Shown here: one piece after another, positions 39,224 through 47,691 of the stretch
Position numbering within the stretch: the stretch's first letter is position 1
Layout: every line of letters begins with the position of its first letter
NCBI RefSeq assembly: GCF_039794105.1
Contig: NZ_JBDIWA010000012.1
Coordinates: 1 to 64,000, forward strand
Source: Kuenenia sp039794105
GTDB taxonomy: Bacteria; Planctomycetota; Brocadiia; Brocadiales; Brocadiaceae
Direction of reading: 5' to 3'
DNA length: 64,000 nucleotides
Made by a program: the position numbers and the translations under genes
The notes under the pieces: model-generated
Told to the model about the DNA's origin: nothing
Seen by the model: the letters and a program-made list of their open reading frames with translations, nothing else
Databases searched by the model: none

Positions 39224-39919
39224 ATGAAAGATAAAAAGAGGTTAAACATACTTATAACTTCAGGACCTACAAGGGGTTATATAGACGACGTCAGATATAT
39301 AAGCAATAAATCTTCCGGCAGATTGGGGGCTGCAATAGCAACCGAAGCGCTTAAAAGGGGGGCGGACGTCACAATGGCGTATGGCACTGGAAGTATTATT
39401 CCTGATATTACTTGCTTAGGAAAAGAAACGGGTAACCGGCTTACCCTCATTGAAATAGAAACTCTACAGGATCTGTCAAAATTATTCCGGGAGGGTTTAC
39501 AGGGGAAAGTCTTTGCCGCCGTTGTCCACGCCATGGCAGTGCTGGATTATATCCCTGAACAACCGGTCGAAGGAAAAGTGTCTTCCCATAGCAATGAGAT
39601 TACCGTACGGTTTATAAAAACTCCGAAAATAATAAAGTTAATAAAAGAGCTTTGGCCCCGTTCGCTGCTCATCAGTTTTAAATTAGAAGCGGGGATTCCC
39701 CATGATGAACTCATGAAAAGGGCCTATGCCTCCTTGCTGGAAAATAAAGCAGATTTTGTGGTAGCAAATGACCAGCATGAGATTTTAGGGGATAAACACC
39801 CCGGTTATATCATTAATTCACATCAGGAACTGGTGGCAACGTGCAATACAAAACAAGATATAGCAGAAAGGCTCATAGACATAATATATAGTCAAACAAA
39901 TCTGATTTTAGAAATGTAG
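39224..39919 (+). CDS. coaB: Stand-alone phosphopantothenate-cysteine ligase domain (CoaB-like)
   Basis: About 231 residues, equal to the CoaB half of the usual fused Dfp (CoaBC) protein of coenzyme A synthesis. It begins KKRLNILITSGPTRGYIDDVR with the nucleotide-binding GPT motif, then YISNKSSGRLG, KTPKIIKLIKELWP, LISFKLEA and the VVANDQHEIL motif. The flavin-dependent CoaC decarboxylase domain is absent and is not elsewhere in the window. The ATG at 39224 is where homology begins; the open frame back to 39044 is mostly repeat and unconserved. The TAG stop is contributed by the inverted-repeat element starting at 39916, so the last residues may be altered. Confidence 0.85.
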   Translation: MKDKKRLNILITSGPTRGYIDDVRYISNKSSGRLGAAIATEALKRGADVTMAYGTGSIIPDITCLGKETGNRLTLIEIETLQDLSKLFREGLQGKVFAAVVHAMAVLDYIPEQPVEGKVSSHSNEITVRFIKTPKIIKLIKELWPRSLLISFKLEAGIPHDELMKRAYASLLENKADFVVANDQHEILGDKHPGYIINSHQELVATCNTKQDIAERLIDIIYSQTNLILEM

Positions 39920-40032
39920 GGGCGAAACATTTGCCTGTATATAAGATTCGGACGTAAAATGTTGCGGTACACGCGTTAACTCCACTCTAATTGAACGAGT
40001 CTACTGTACACAGGCAAATGCTTCGCCCCTAC
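39916..40032. repeat. MITE-like inverted repeat, GTAGGGGCGAAGC ends, copy 2
   Basis: A 117-base element: left end GTAGGGGCGAAACATTTGCC, right end GGCAAATGCTTCGCCCCTAC. It is longer than the copies at 2025-2098 and 55901-55969 because of extra internal sequence. Its left end contains the stop codon of coaB. Confidence 0.85.
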
Positions 40033-40409
40033 TCTGGTAATTCCCCGGTTGCTAAGGTGAGAAGGCGCAGGGTTGTCCTGGTTGCGGCCATGCACGCAGT
40101 GTAATTACCCTTTACGCCTCTCCTATTTGAAAACACGTATGCATGAAACATGAGGCGGAATAGACAAACCTGCAACAAATTAATGGATAATAAAATTCTT
40201 GTTTTATCATGATAAAGTGAGTATCATTTTTTCATTGGCCGATTTCATTACGTACTGCAGTATTTTTGCTGAAAAACAACCTTTTTTCCTGTTTGCCGCA
40301 TAACAGCTCCGCCGAATGGAGTCTGCAAGTGTTGCAGCTTAACGTTAATACATTAAACAGTACATTATTTCACCTGAAATCTTAGTAAAATAAAGAAGGA
40401 GCCTTTATA
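40033..40409. other. Spacer upstream of the exported OB-fold gene
   Basis: A 377-base region with no repeats of the families above and no gene. It likely carries the promoter of the downstream gene, but no clear -35/-10 pair was found. The strong RBS AAGGAG of that gene lies at about 40396-40401. Confidence 0.5.
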
Positions 40410-41192
40410 ATGAAAAAAATTGTATTTGTATTTGCTTTATCGCTAACAATGTCTTCCGCAATGATCGCCAAAAATACCTTTGCCTATCAAATGAAATCGG
40501 TGGACGAACCCTCGCGTGACTATACACATAGTAATTATTCACAGGAACCTTCGCACGAAGCACAAGACGAGGGCGGCTATTTTCTTGCCGGAAAAATTGC
40601 AGAAACAATGAACAGTGGCGGCTATACGTATCTCTGCATTGATGACTACGGGAAAAAAACATGGGTAGCCATACCGGAAACAACCGTATCCGTGGGGCAG
40701 GAGGTTGTTTTGCAACCAGGTTTCGAAATGACCGGCTTTGAAAGCAAGACATTGAACAGAACATTTGACAAAATCATTTTTTCCAACGGTCTGGCGGATT
40801 CAGGGCAAGAAGCTCCTTCATACACTACCAAAGGCAGCAAGGGCATCAGCGTTTCAACAAATGAAAAGATCTCTGTGGAAAAAGCTACAGGGGCAGACGC
40901 TTATACCGTAGAGGAACTTTATGAAAACAGTGAGAAGCTTAACAAGAAAAAAGTCATTGTGAAGGGTAAAGTGATTAAAGTTTCTGTTGGCATTATGGGG
41001 AAGAACTGGCTGCATCTTCAGGACGGAAGCGGAAGCCAGGATAAGAATAATACAGACCTCGTAGTCACCACAAAAGACCAACCTTCTGTCGGCGACATTG
41101 TTACGGTAAGCGGCACTCTCTATAAGGATAAGGATTTCGGCAGCGGTTATAAATACAATGTAATCGTGGAAGAAGCCACAGTGAAGAAATAA
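40410..41192 (+). CDS. Exported protein with two OB-fold-like domains
   Basis: A 260-residue protein with a signal peptide (MKKIVFVFALSLTMSSAMIA, cleaved near FAYQ). Two related domains follow: residues about 58-130 (AGKIAETMNSGGYTYLCID, WVAIPETTVSVGQEVVL) and 168-258 (VKGKVIKVSVGIMGKNWLHL, GDIVTVSGTLYKDKDF). Both look like OB-fold beta barrels of the NrfJ/nucleic-acid-binding-like type. AAGGAG precedes the ATG at optimal spacing. OB-folds in this class are seen near c-type cytochrome and nitrite-reductase genes, but no such gene adjoins. Role unknown; possibly a periplasmic binding protein. Confidence 0.82.
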   Translation: MKKIVFVFALSLTMSSAMIAKNTFAYQMKSVDEPSRDYTHSNYSQEPSHEAQDEGGYFLAGKIAETMNSGGYTYLCIDDYGKKTWVAIPETTVSVGQEVVLQPGFEMTGFESKTLNRTFDKIIFSNGLADSGQEAPSYTTKGSKGISVSTNEKISVEKATGADAYTVEELYENSEKLNKKKVIVKGKVIKVSVGIMGKNWLHLQDGSGSQDKNNTDLVVTTKDQPSVGDIVTVSGTLYKDKDFGSGYKYNVIVEEATVKK

Positions 41193-41296
41193 CGGAGGGG
41201 GTAGCCCGGCTTGTTAAAGATGAATTTTAACGATGCACATTTTCTTTTGTGATGTATTCATCGCCCTAACGGGCAAAAAGTTCTTTATTATCTTTT

Positions 41297-41398
41297 CAGG
41301 CTGTCCGGGAATTCAGTGTTTCGCAATTTTCTGCTATAATAAATCACGGTATATTAATAGCTGGATTTTTGCGGGATTCTCTATTCCCGGACAGCCTG
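41297..41398. repeat. Inverted repeat CAGGCTGTCCGGGAAT
   Basis: Perfect 16-base inverted arms (41297-41312 and 41383-41398) enclose 70 bases. It lies about 100 bases beyond the OB-fold gene. Only one copy is in the window. It may be a small mobile element end-pair or a large hairpin. Confidence 0.8.
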
Positions 41399-41522
41399 TT
41401 TTATTTTAAACAGTCGAAAACTATGTCCATAGCTGCTAATGTAAATAAAGCAATCAACCATTCGCCTGAAAATACTTTTTCTCCGTCAGATTTTGCAGAT
41501 GAGCACAGATAAAAAATTTCAG

Positions 41523-41575
41523 ACAGGTTCAGGCTTCGTCGTGAACTCAGCCGAACGGTTGTAAGCCTGAACCCG
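41523..41575. repeat. Dispersed GGTTCAGGCTTCG palindrome
   Basis: GGTTCAGGCTTCGTCGTGAA, CTCAGCCGAACGG and AAGCCTGAACCC form an inverted repeat nearly identical, in reverse, to 19681-19735. It explains a spurious 98-codon minus-strand frame here. Confidence 0.75.
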
Positions 41576-41684
41576 CCTGGAGTTTTTCCCTTGCCGCTAA
41601 TATCCTCCTCCCCTATCCCTGAAACCGATGTTGCCGTAAATAAAAACCCTCTACAATATTCTCCCCCGAAACAAGTTTTGAATT

Positions 41685-41813
41685 GGTCATTAGTCATTAG
41701 TCATTAGTCATTAGTAAATTTGTGATGATTTTTTTAATCTGTTTAATCTGTGGGTTTCCCTTTCGTATTTCGTGCTTCGCGTTTCGTGCTTGTTTGGTTC
41801 ATTAGGGTTAATG
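41685..41813. repeat. Heptad repeats AGTCATT and TTCG, with AATCTGTT text
   Basis: Four AGTCATT heptads (about 41689-41716) are followed by AATCTGTTTAATCTGTGGG and then TTCGTAT-TTCGTGC-TTCGCGT-TTCGTGC, four heptads sharing TTCG. Three repeat families are thus joined in one block. Confidence 0.8.
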
Positions 41814-42150
41814 TTTGACTTCATTTTGAAAAATGATTAAAATCCCCAAGCACCCACGGCACCTATGATAGAAACTCAGGTAAAATCCATGCGAAAGAAT
41901 TTACGGCAAAATGTTAAAAAAAGGAAGGTGTAGTAATTATGGATGGGATGATGAGAAGATATATTTTATGTAACTGACAATGAAGAATTGTATAATCAAT
42001 GAGTAGAAATTTACCGAATATTTAAAGATGTATAGAATAAAGAATTCTCAAATTACATGAGAATCCTTCAGGTTATTTATGGCAAAAACTGAGCACAAAA
42101 ACATTCTGAACCGTGAGATAACTTCCCATTAATGGAGATTTAAAACAACT

Positions 42151-44001
42151 ATGCAAAAAACACTTAAGACATTAGAAGACCTTGCAAAAGAAAACAAGAT
42201 GCTTAAAGAGGAATTGTCCGGACATTTAAGGGCAGAAGAAGACTTGCGCAAATTATCACGCGCAATAGAACAAAGTCCATGCACCGTAGTAATCACCAAC
42301 GCAAAAGGCATTATTGAATACGTCAACCCCAAGTTTACGCAGTTAACCGGTTATGCGCCTGAAGAGGTAGTTGGGAAAAACCCGAATATTTTAAAACCAG
42401 ACAATATTCCGGCAGAGGAATTTGACCATTTATGGAAGACAATCACTTCGGGAAAAGAATGGCAGGGAAAATTTCGCAACAAAAAAAAGAACGGCGATTT
42501 GTATTGGGAATATGCATATATATCCCCCGTGAAAAACCAATCAAACACCATCACTCATTTTATCGCAGTAAAAGAAGACATCACCGAACGCTTAAAAGCT
42601 GAGGAAGAGTTAAGTAAATTTTCACGCGCCATTGAACAAAGTCCCGTTACAACCATTATAACCAATTCCAGGGGTATCATAGAATACGTTAATCCACGGT
42701 TCACAGAATCAAGCGGTTACACCGCCAAAGAGGTTATCGGGAAAAACCCCCGCGTTCTCAAGCCGGAAAACATTTCTTCCGAAGAGTTTGCAGAACTGTG
42801 GAAGACCCTTCTTTCGGGGAAAGAACTTAATGGAGAATTTTGCTGCAAAAAGAAGAACGGTGAAATGTATTGGGAAAATGTATATCTCTCTCCAATCAGA
42901 AACCATGAGGGCAAAATCACCCACTTTATCGTTGTAAAAGAGGATATCACCGAACGTAAACTGATGGAAGAAGAGCGGATTAAGCACATTAAAGAATTGG
43001 AAGACCTGATGTCTTTTTCTACAATTATCAACGAAGAAGAGGTACAGGAAGAGGCCCTTTTTAAACATCTTGTCTCTGCACTGCAAAAAAACTTTGCTCC
43101 GGACATCGTTGCCGTAATTATGCTTGACAAGGAAAAAAGCATGCTTTACCTGCCGGTCATTGACCCTGTAATGCCAGCCGGGGAATTAATACATAAGGAA
43201 GCAATACTTGACCCTTCACTGTGTAAAGTAATGAATACCGGGAAAAAATCAGTCGTAAATGATATTGCCTCCGAATCTCCGTGTGAATGTATTGTAACAC
43301 GCGAGAAAAGCGGAGGTTATGTTTGTTTTCCCATCATTATTGGAAACAAGACGGCAGGTATGGTGCTCATGATGAAAAAAGAATTCAGCACATGGAAAAA
43401 CAAAAAAAACCAAAGGCTTATGTCTAATTATACAGAAACGGCGGCGCTCGCTCTGCACAAATTGGAACTTCTTGAGATAGCAAAACATACAAACGTAATG
43501 GACGAATTTCAAGGAATATACAATAAACGGTATTTTACAGAACTATTGACAAAGCAACTCGCAGTGGCAAAAAGAAGGGGCGAGAACTTAAGCCTTCTTA
43601 TATTGGGACCCGACAATTACAAAGCGACAACCGAAACATACGGCTCCAATAATGCGGGGAATCTCCTCCTGCAGCAGATAGCCGGAGTCTTAAGCGACTC
43701 GGTCAGTGATTCCGATATTATAGCAAGGTATGATGACGCGGAATTCGCCATTATTATGCCGGCGACATTTGCCACAAGGGCGCTGGTGAAAGCAGACGGA
43801 ATCAGACAGCGCATAGAATATACCCGTTTTCATGATCCGGCTTCAGGCAATCGGGCAAACATTACTATCAGCATCGGCATCTCCTCATTTCCGGAACACG
43901 CATCCGAAGTGGAACCTTTGGTAACGCTCGCAAATAAGGCCTTTTACAAAGCGAAAAACGATGGAGGAAACAGGGTTGAAGCCATGGTTACTTCCCGATA
44001 A
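42151..44001 (+). CDS. PAS-PAS-GAF protein with degenerate GGDEF domain
   Basis: A 616-residue soluble signalling protein. Two tandem PAS domains (36-157 and 158-275) are near duplicates, both beginning SRAIEQSP and ending VKEDITER. A GAF-like domain (290-445) and a GGDEF domain (450-612) follow. The GGDEF signature is replaced by RYDDAEF (residues 526-532), the metal-binding LDxD is LGPDNY, and the usual GHxxGD is GSNNAGN. Fold-defining residues (SIGISSFPEHA, LANKAFYKAKNDGGN) remain. The protein therefore should not make cyclic di-GMP, and may bind it, GTP, or another protein instead. The weak GGAG at 12 bases is the only RBS. Confidence 0.9.
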   Translation: MQKTLKTLEDLAKENKMLKEELSGHLRAEEDLRKLSRAIEQSPCTVVITNAKGIIEYVNPKFTQLTGYAPEEVVGKNPNILKPDNIPAEEFDHLWKTITSGKEWQGKFRNKKKNGDLYWEYAYISPVKNQSNTITHFIAVKEDITERLKAEEELSKFSRAIEQSPVTTIITNSRGIIEYVNPRFTESSGYTAKEVIGKNPRVLKPENISSEEFAELWKTLLSGKELNGEFCCKKKNGEMYWENVYLSPIRNHEGKITHFIVVKEDITERKLMEEERIKHIKELEDLMSFSTIINEEEVQEEALFKHLVSALQKNFAPDIVAVIMLDKEKSMLYLPVIDPVMPAGELIHKEAILDPSLCKVMNTGKKSVVNDIASESPCECIVTREKSGGYVCFPIIIGNKTAGMVLMMKKEFSTWKNKKNQRLMSNYTETAALALHKLELLEIAKHTNVMDEFQGIYNKRYFTELLTKQLAVAKRRGENLSLLILGPDNYKATTETYGSNNAGNLLLQQIAGVLSDSVSDSDIIARYDDAEFAIIMPATFATRALVKADGIRQRIEYTRFHDPASGNRANITISIGISSFPEHASEVEPLVTLANKAFYKAKNDGGNRVEAMVTSR

Positions 44002-44011
44002 GTTAATGACA

Positions 44012-44100
44012 CAGGCTACAGTCTGCAATCGGCAGTCCACAGTCGGCAGTCCACAATTTGCAATTTGATGATTGCAGATTGCCGACTGTGGACTGTCGAT
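44012..44100. repeat. Heptad array, CARTCNN family, between convergent genes
   Basis: Units CTACAGT, CTGCAAT, CGGCAGT, CCACAGT, CGGCAGT, CCACAAT are followed by inverted ATTGCAG, ATTGCCG, ACTGTGG, ACTGTCG. It lies between the stop codons of the degenerate GGDEF gene and the nitroreductase gene, where a hairpin could work as a terminator for both. Confidence 0.85.
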
Positions 44101-44120
44101 TAAAAAGTTACAGGCCCGGT

Positions 44121-44690
44121 CTAAGGAATAATGATTTCCTCTAACGCCCGCTTCGGTACATGGTGTATCATTTCCTTGTCCCTCCAGTATTTTATGTCCC
44201 CGTCGCTGCCCACCGGCTCAATAAGCACCTTCTCCTTCGGTTTTCCCAGCGCTAATACAAGAAGGATTTCATACTCACCGGGTATGTTCAATACGTTTCG
44301 CAATCCTTCCTTCTGTATTGATCCAATAATACATCCACCAAGCCCCTTTTCCGTTGCCCCAAGGAGAATACTCTGCGCCGCAATGCCATGGTCGCACCAA
44401 AAGTTTTTGCTGATAGTGGTATCCCCAAGCATTACTATATATGCAGAAGGCCTCTCCCCTTCGACAGGCCCAGGCCAGTCCTGCAGATAACCCGCCCAGG
44501 CAAGATGCGGGAATATTAAGGCATTCTTTTGTGCATCATAAGAAAGCATATATTTCAACGGCTGCATGTTGCCGGCAGATGCAGAAAGTCGTGCGTAATC
44601 TACAAGGGTTTCCAATACTTCCATCTCTATCAAAAATTCCTGATAAAATCTCCGGTAACTTCTGTTTTTTATAATCATATCCTTCAGCAT
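44121..44690 (-). CDS. Nitroreductase-family flavoprotein
   Basis: A 189-residue FMN-type nitroreductase: IIKNRSYRRFYQ at the N-terminus (the flavin phosphate-binding arginines), YARLSASAGNMQPLKYML, DHGIAAQSILLGATEKGLGGC and IPGEYEILLVLALGKP. The start is the ATG at 44690, with GGAGG six bases upstream; the apparent GTG two codons earlier overlaps that RBS. Family members reduce nitro groups, quinones or other flavin-dependent substrates; the substrate cannot be told. It stands alone between two heptad arrays. Confidence 0.9.
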   Translation of the reverse strand: MLKDMIIKNRSYRRFYQEFLIEMEVLETLVDYARLSASAGNMQPLKYMLSYDAQKNALIFPHLAWAGYLQDWPGPVEGERPSAYIVMLGDTTISKNFWCDHGIAAQSILLGATEKGLGGCIIGSIQKEGLRNVLNIPGEYEILLVLALGKPKEKVLIEPVGSDGDIKYWRDKEMIHHVPKRALEEIIIP

Positions 44691-44705
44691 TTTCACCCTC
44701 CTTCG

Positions 44706-44818
44706 TAACTTCTCAAAAAGTTTAGGTTTTATAATAATTTCTACCTTCCACAGTCTCTACAGTCTACAGTCGGCAATCTACAATCTGCAATATACCGACT
44801 GCCGATTACCGATTGACC
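44706..44818. repeat. Composite repeat: AACTTCTCAAAAAGTT flank plus CARTCNN heptad array
   Basis: The fixed flank AACTTCTCAAAAAGTTTAGG and TTTTATAATAATTTCTACC is followed by heptads CCACAGT, CTCTACAGT (one expanded unit), CTACAGT, CGGCAAT, CTACAAT, CTGCAAT and an inverted arm CCGACTG, CCGATTA, CCGATTG. It has the same flank and order as 19488-19579. Confidence 0.85.
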
Positions 44819-44833
44819 AGTATCCGGATTTAT

Positions 44834-46822
44834 TTAACCGGGATCATATTCCGCATGTCTAACGGTAAATACCGGACAATGCGCCTTGCGTACAACAGTC
44901 TCTGCAACACTGCCCATAATTGCATGGGATATACCCGTTCTGCCGTGCGTGCCCATTACAATCAGGTCGATAGCATACTCCCTTGCCGCCTTAACGATTT
45001 CAACAAATGGAACCCCCTGTACGACGATACTCTCAACGGGCATCTTGCTCCGGACATCTTCTTTTACGCATCTGAGCAATCTATCATTCAATTCTTTGAT
45101 AGTGCTTTCATCTCCGATATTGAAACGGTAAAGCACCGACTCATTCACACCATGGATACGCGCATCAAGTACGTGTATCAAATAGAGTTTTGATCCATAT
45201 TTGCCGGCAATCTCTATTGCATAATTTAATGCCTTTTCTGAATATATGGAGTAATCTACCGGACATAGAATGTTTTTTGGTTCAGGCTCAGGGGTACGCG
45301 GACGAGTGAGTTGGTAGTCCTTCCTAAGAGCGGTAAACAAGGCAAGGCACATGAAAACCATAATAACTGCGAAGGGCAGGGCAGTGACGATGGAGGCTGT
45401 TTGTAATCCGGCCAGGCCGCCGCTGAAAAGCAGTACCGCCGCGATGGAAGACAGTAGAATGCCCCAAATCACTTTGGTCGAAGTGGGAGGGTTTGCACTG
45501 CCGTTGGTAGTAAGCATGCCCAGTACGAATGTAGCAGAGTCGGCGGAAGTAACAAAGAAGGTAACGATAAGTAGGGCCGCAAGGGCGCCAAGTACGATGC
45601 CCAGGGGGAATTGCTCCAGGGTAATAAAAAGTGCAGAGGTCATGTCGGATTGTACGGCATCGGCAATGCCGCCATCCTGAAAAAGATCAAAATAGAGGGC
45701 TGCTCCGCCAAATGCGGCAAACCAGAGGGCGCCTATAACGGACGGAACGAAGAGGACGCCAATTACAAATTCGCGAACAGTCCGACCTTTGGAGATGCGG
45801 GCAATAAAGGTACCGACGAAGGGCGCCCAGGCAATCCACCATGACCAGTAGAATAGTGTCCATGACCCAACCCATTCATCACCATGCCTAAAGGGAGTGA
45901 GACGGAACGACATCTTCACAAACTCGTGTAAATAGCTGCCGAGAATGGTGGTAAAAGAATCCAGGATGAAAACGGTGGGACCGCAAACCAGGACGAAGGC
46001 AAGGAGGAGTCCGGCGATAAGCAGATTAAGGTTGCTAAGATAGAGAATGCCTTTGTTGAGTCCGGTGCTGGCCGAGATAAGATACAAAACCGTAACAATA
46101 ACTATGATTAGCATTTGGATAGTAGCCGTGTTGGGAACACCAAAAATATGATGTAATCCACCGTTTATTTGTAAGGTACCTAAACCAAGAGAGGTAGCTA
46201 CTCCACATACAGTAGCAAGGACGGCAAGTATATCAATAAGTTGGCCGATGGGACCGTCCACTTTCCGTCCGATAAGAGGGCGAAAGACTGTACTGATCAA
46301 TCCGGATTCTCCTCTCCGGAATTGGGCGTAAGCCATGGAGAGGGCAATGACCGCATAAATGGCCCAGGGATGAAGACACCAATGAAAGAAGGAATACCGC
46401 AGCGCCATACGGGCAGCTTCAGGCGAATGTGGTTCCGCCAGACCGTGGGGCGGATGTGCGAAATGAGTCATCGGTTCAGCCACGCCGAAGAAAACGAGGC
46501 CGATGCCCATCCCGGCGGAGAAGAGCATCGCAAGCCAGGACAAAAAAGAATATTCGGGCGGATCATCCTGTTTGCCGAGTTTAATGCTGGAGTAAGGGCT
46601 GAAGATGAGATAGAGGCAAAAGCCGACAAACCCCGCGGTGGACAAGAGATAAAACCAACCGAAATTGTTGATGGTAAAGGTGAGGGCACTTTGGGCAGTA
46701 TCCGCCAGGTGCTCATGGGCAAAATAACCCCAGAATACCAGCAATGCAGTTAGAACGACAGAAACATAAAAAACCGGCGTATGATGCTTCATGAGATGGC
46801 GAAAATGCGCCCCCCCTATCAT
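44834..46822 (-). CDS. BCCT-family betaine transporter fused to a universal stress protein domain
   Basis: A 662-residue inner-membrane carrier. Residues 1-505 form a BCCT transporter of about 12 helices, with GMGIGLVFFGVAEP and the tryptophan-rich WTLFYWSWWIAWAPFVG binding segment. A linker (PEPEPK) joins a UspA domain at 516-656, with DYSIYSEKALNYA, GVPFVEIVKAA and the nucleotide-loop GTHGRTGISHAIMGS. The ATG overlaps the upstream methyltransferase stop by four bases. In an operon with two glycine methyltransferases, betaine is the most likely substrate. A Usp tail could couple uptake to ATP or AMP level; that is inference. Local GC content appears higher than in neighbours. Confidence 0.92.
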   Translation of the reverse strand: MIGGAHFRHLMKHHTPVFYVSVVLTALLVFWGYFAHEHLADTAQSALTFTINNFGWFYLLSTAGFVGFCLYLIFSPYSSIKLGKQDDPPEYSFLSWLAMLFSAGMGIGLVFFGVAEPMTHFAHPPHGLAEPHSPEAARMALRYSFFHWCLHPWAIYAVIALSMAYAQFRRGESGLISTVFRPLIGRKVDGPIGQLIDILAVLATVCGVATSLGLGTLQINGGLHHIFGVPNTATIQMLIIVIVTVLYLISASTGLNKGILYLSNLNLLIAGLLLAFVLVCGPTVFILDSFTTILGSYLHEFVKMSFRLTPFRHGDEWVGSWTLFYWSWWIAWAPFVGTFIARISKGRTVREFVIGVLFVPSVIGALWFAAFGGAALYFDLFQDGGIADAVQSDMTSALFITLEQFPLGIVLGALAALLIVTFFVTSADSATFVLGMLTTNGSANPPTSTKVIWGILLSSIAAVLLFSGGLAGLQTASIVTALPFAVIMVFMCLALFTALRKDYQLTRPRTPEPEPKNILCPVDYSIYSEKALNYAIEIAGKYGSKLYLIHVLDARIHGVNESVLYRFNIGDESTIKELNDRLLRCVKEDVRSKMPVESIVVQGVPFVEIVKAAREYAIDLIVMGTHGRTGISHAIMGSVAETVVRKAHCPVFTVRHAEYDPG

Positions 46823-47691
46823 TGAACCGGTCTGGAGCTTACAAAACTATCATGGGAAACATCCGGTTTTTGGAAAAGGAAGATGCCCCATTTGAGATAT
46901 CCTTTCTCACCGTTCCTGATCCAGTGACCCAATCCTGTTTTCATTCTCTCAATGTATTCCGGTGTGCACTGCCGGACGATTTCTTTTTCCCGTCCGGTAA
47001 TTTCCTCAAGAACACGTCCATAATGAATGGGGAGGTGGGAAGACAAATCTTCGAATTTTAGCTCTATCCAACCAAGTTGAGTGGCTATTTGGCGATAAAA
47101 ACCGGGCGAGCCAAGCGATTCGAGGTGGATTCGCGCCAGCACAGGGGCAAGGGCATCCTTAGGGCATTCGTCACTTTGCATGGGGTCTGTGAAGATGAAG
47201 ACCCCTCCTGGCTTGAGGACACGATGAACTTCCTCCAGCACCTTTTTGCGGTCGCCGCTGTGAAGGATGGCATCCTGTGACCAGACAACCTCAAAGCTAT
47301 TCGGGGGAAGCGGGATGCTTTCAAAACTGCCCTCAACTACTTCGATGAGTGAATCCAATCCGGCTTCTTCGGTTTGTTGGCGGTTTTTTTGATTCTGGAC
47401 GCCGCTGAGGTTGAGGCAAGTAACCGGGCATTGAAACTGCCTGGCCAGGTACCGCGCGGAGCCGCCGTAACCTGCACCGATGTCGAGTACCCGGGTAGAT
47501 GCGTTCAGCCGCGGAAGGAACGCGCACATGGTTTCGACTGTACGCCTGCTGGCCGTGAATATAGGCTCAGAAGGATACCGATAGATCCCTATATGGATAT
47601 CTTCACCACCCCATACGGAATAATAAAAATGGTCTGCGCTTTGGTCGTTATAATAATCCCTGGTGGTTGTTTCGAGCTGGGAATACGTCAT
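46819..47691 (-). CDS. Sarcosine/dimethylglycine N-methyltransferase (SDMT)
   Basis: A 290-residue class I SAM-dependent methyltransferase. It begins with YYNDQSADHFYYSVWGGEDI, typical of SDMT, followed by the SAM-binding VLDIGAGYGGSARYLA, SFESIPLPPNSFEVVWSQDA and VLKPGGVFIFTDPMQ. It completes the last methylation steps of the three-step conversion of glycine to betaine. It overlaps GSMT upstream and the BCCT carrier downstream by four bases each (ATGA), making a tightly coupled three-gene operon. Related quinone or phospholipid methyltransferases are less likely given the partner genes. Confidence 0.9.
   Translation of the reverse strand: MTYSQLETTTRDYYNDQSADHFYYSVWGGEDIHIGIYRYPSEPIFTASRRTVETMCAFLPRLNASTRVLDIGAGYGGSARYLARQFQCPVTCLNLSGVQNQKNRQQTEEAGLDSLIEVVEGSFESIPLPPNSFEVVWSQDAILHSGDRKKVLEEVHRVLKPGGVFIFTDPMQSDECPKDALAPVLARIHLESLGSPGFYRQIATQLGWIELKFEDLSSHLPIHYGRVLEEITGREKEIVRQCTPEYIERMKTGLGHWIRNGEKGYLKWGIFLFQKPDVSHDSFVSSRPVQ

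Larger units (their letters stand above)
41193..42150. other. Long spacer upstream of the PAS-GAF-GGDEF gene
   Basis: Besides the repeats listed (41297-41398, 41523-41575, 41685-41813), there is a strong RBS-like AAAAAAAGGAAGGTG near 41919-41933 followed by an ATG opening only 12 codons (41940-41978, MDGMMRRYILCN) and a stop. A second short frame starts near 42078. They could be leader peptides or remnants, and neither is called as a gene. Confidence 0.5.

Noticed and set aside
41401..41697. 98-codon minus-strand frame
   Set aside because: Its middle is the GGTTCAGGCTTCG palindrome and no RBS is present; composition is unlike neighbouring genes.
41919..41978. 12-codon frame with strong RBS
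   Set aside because: A leader peptide is possible, but there is no conserved feature or attenuator structure to support it.
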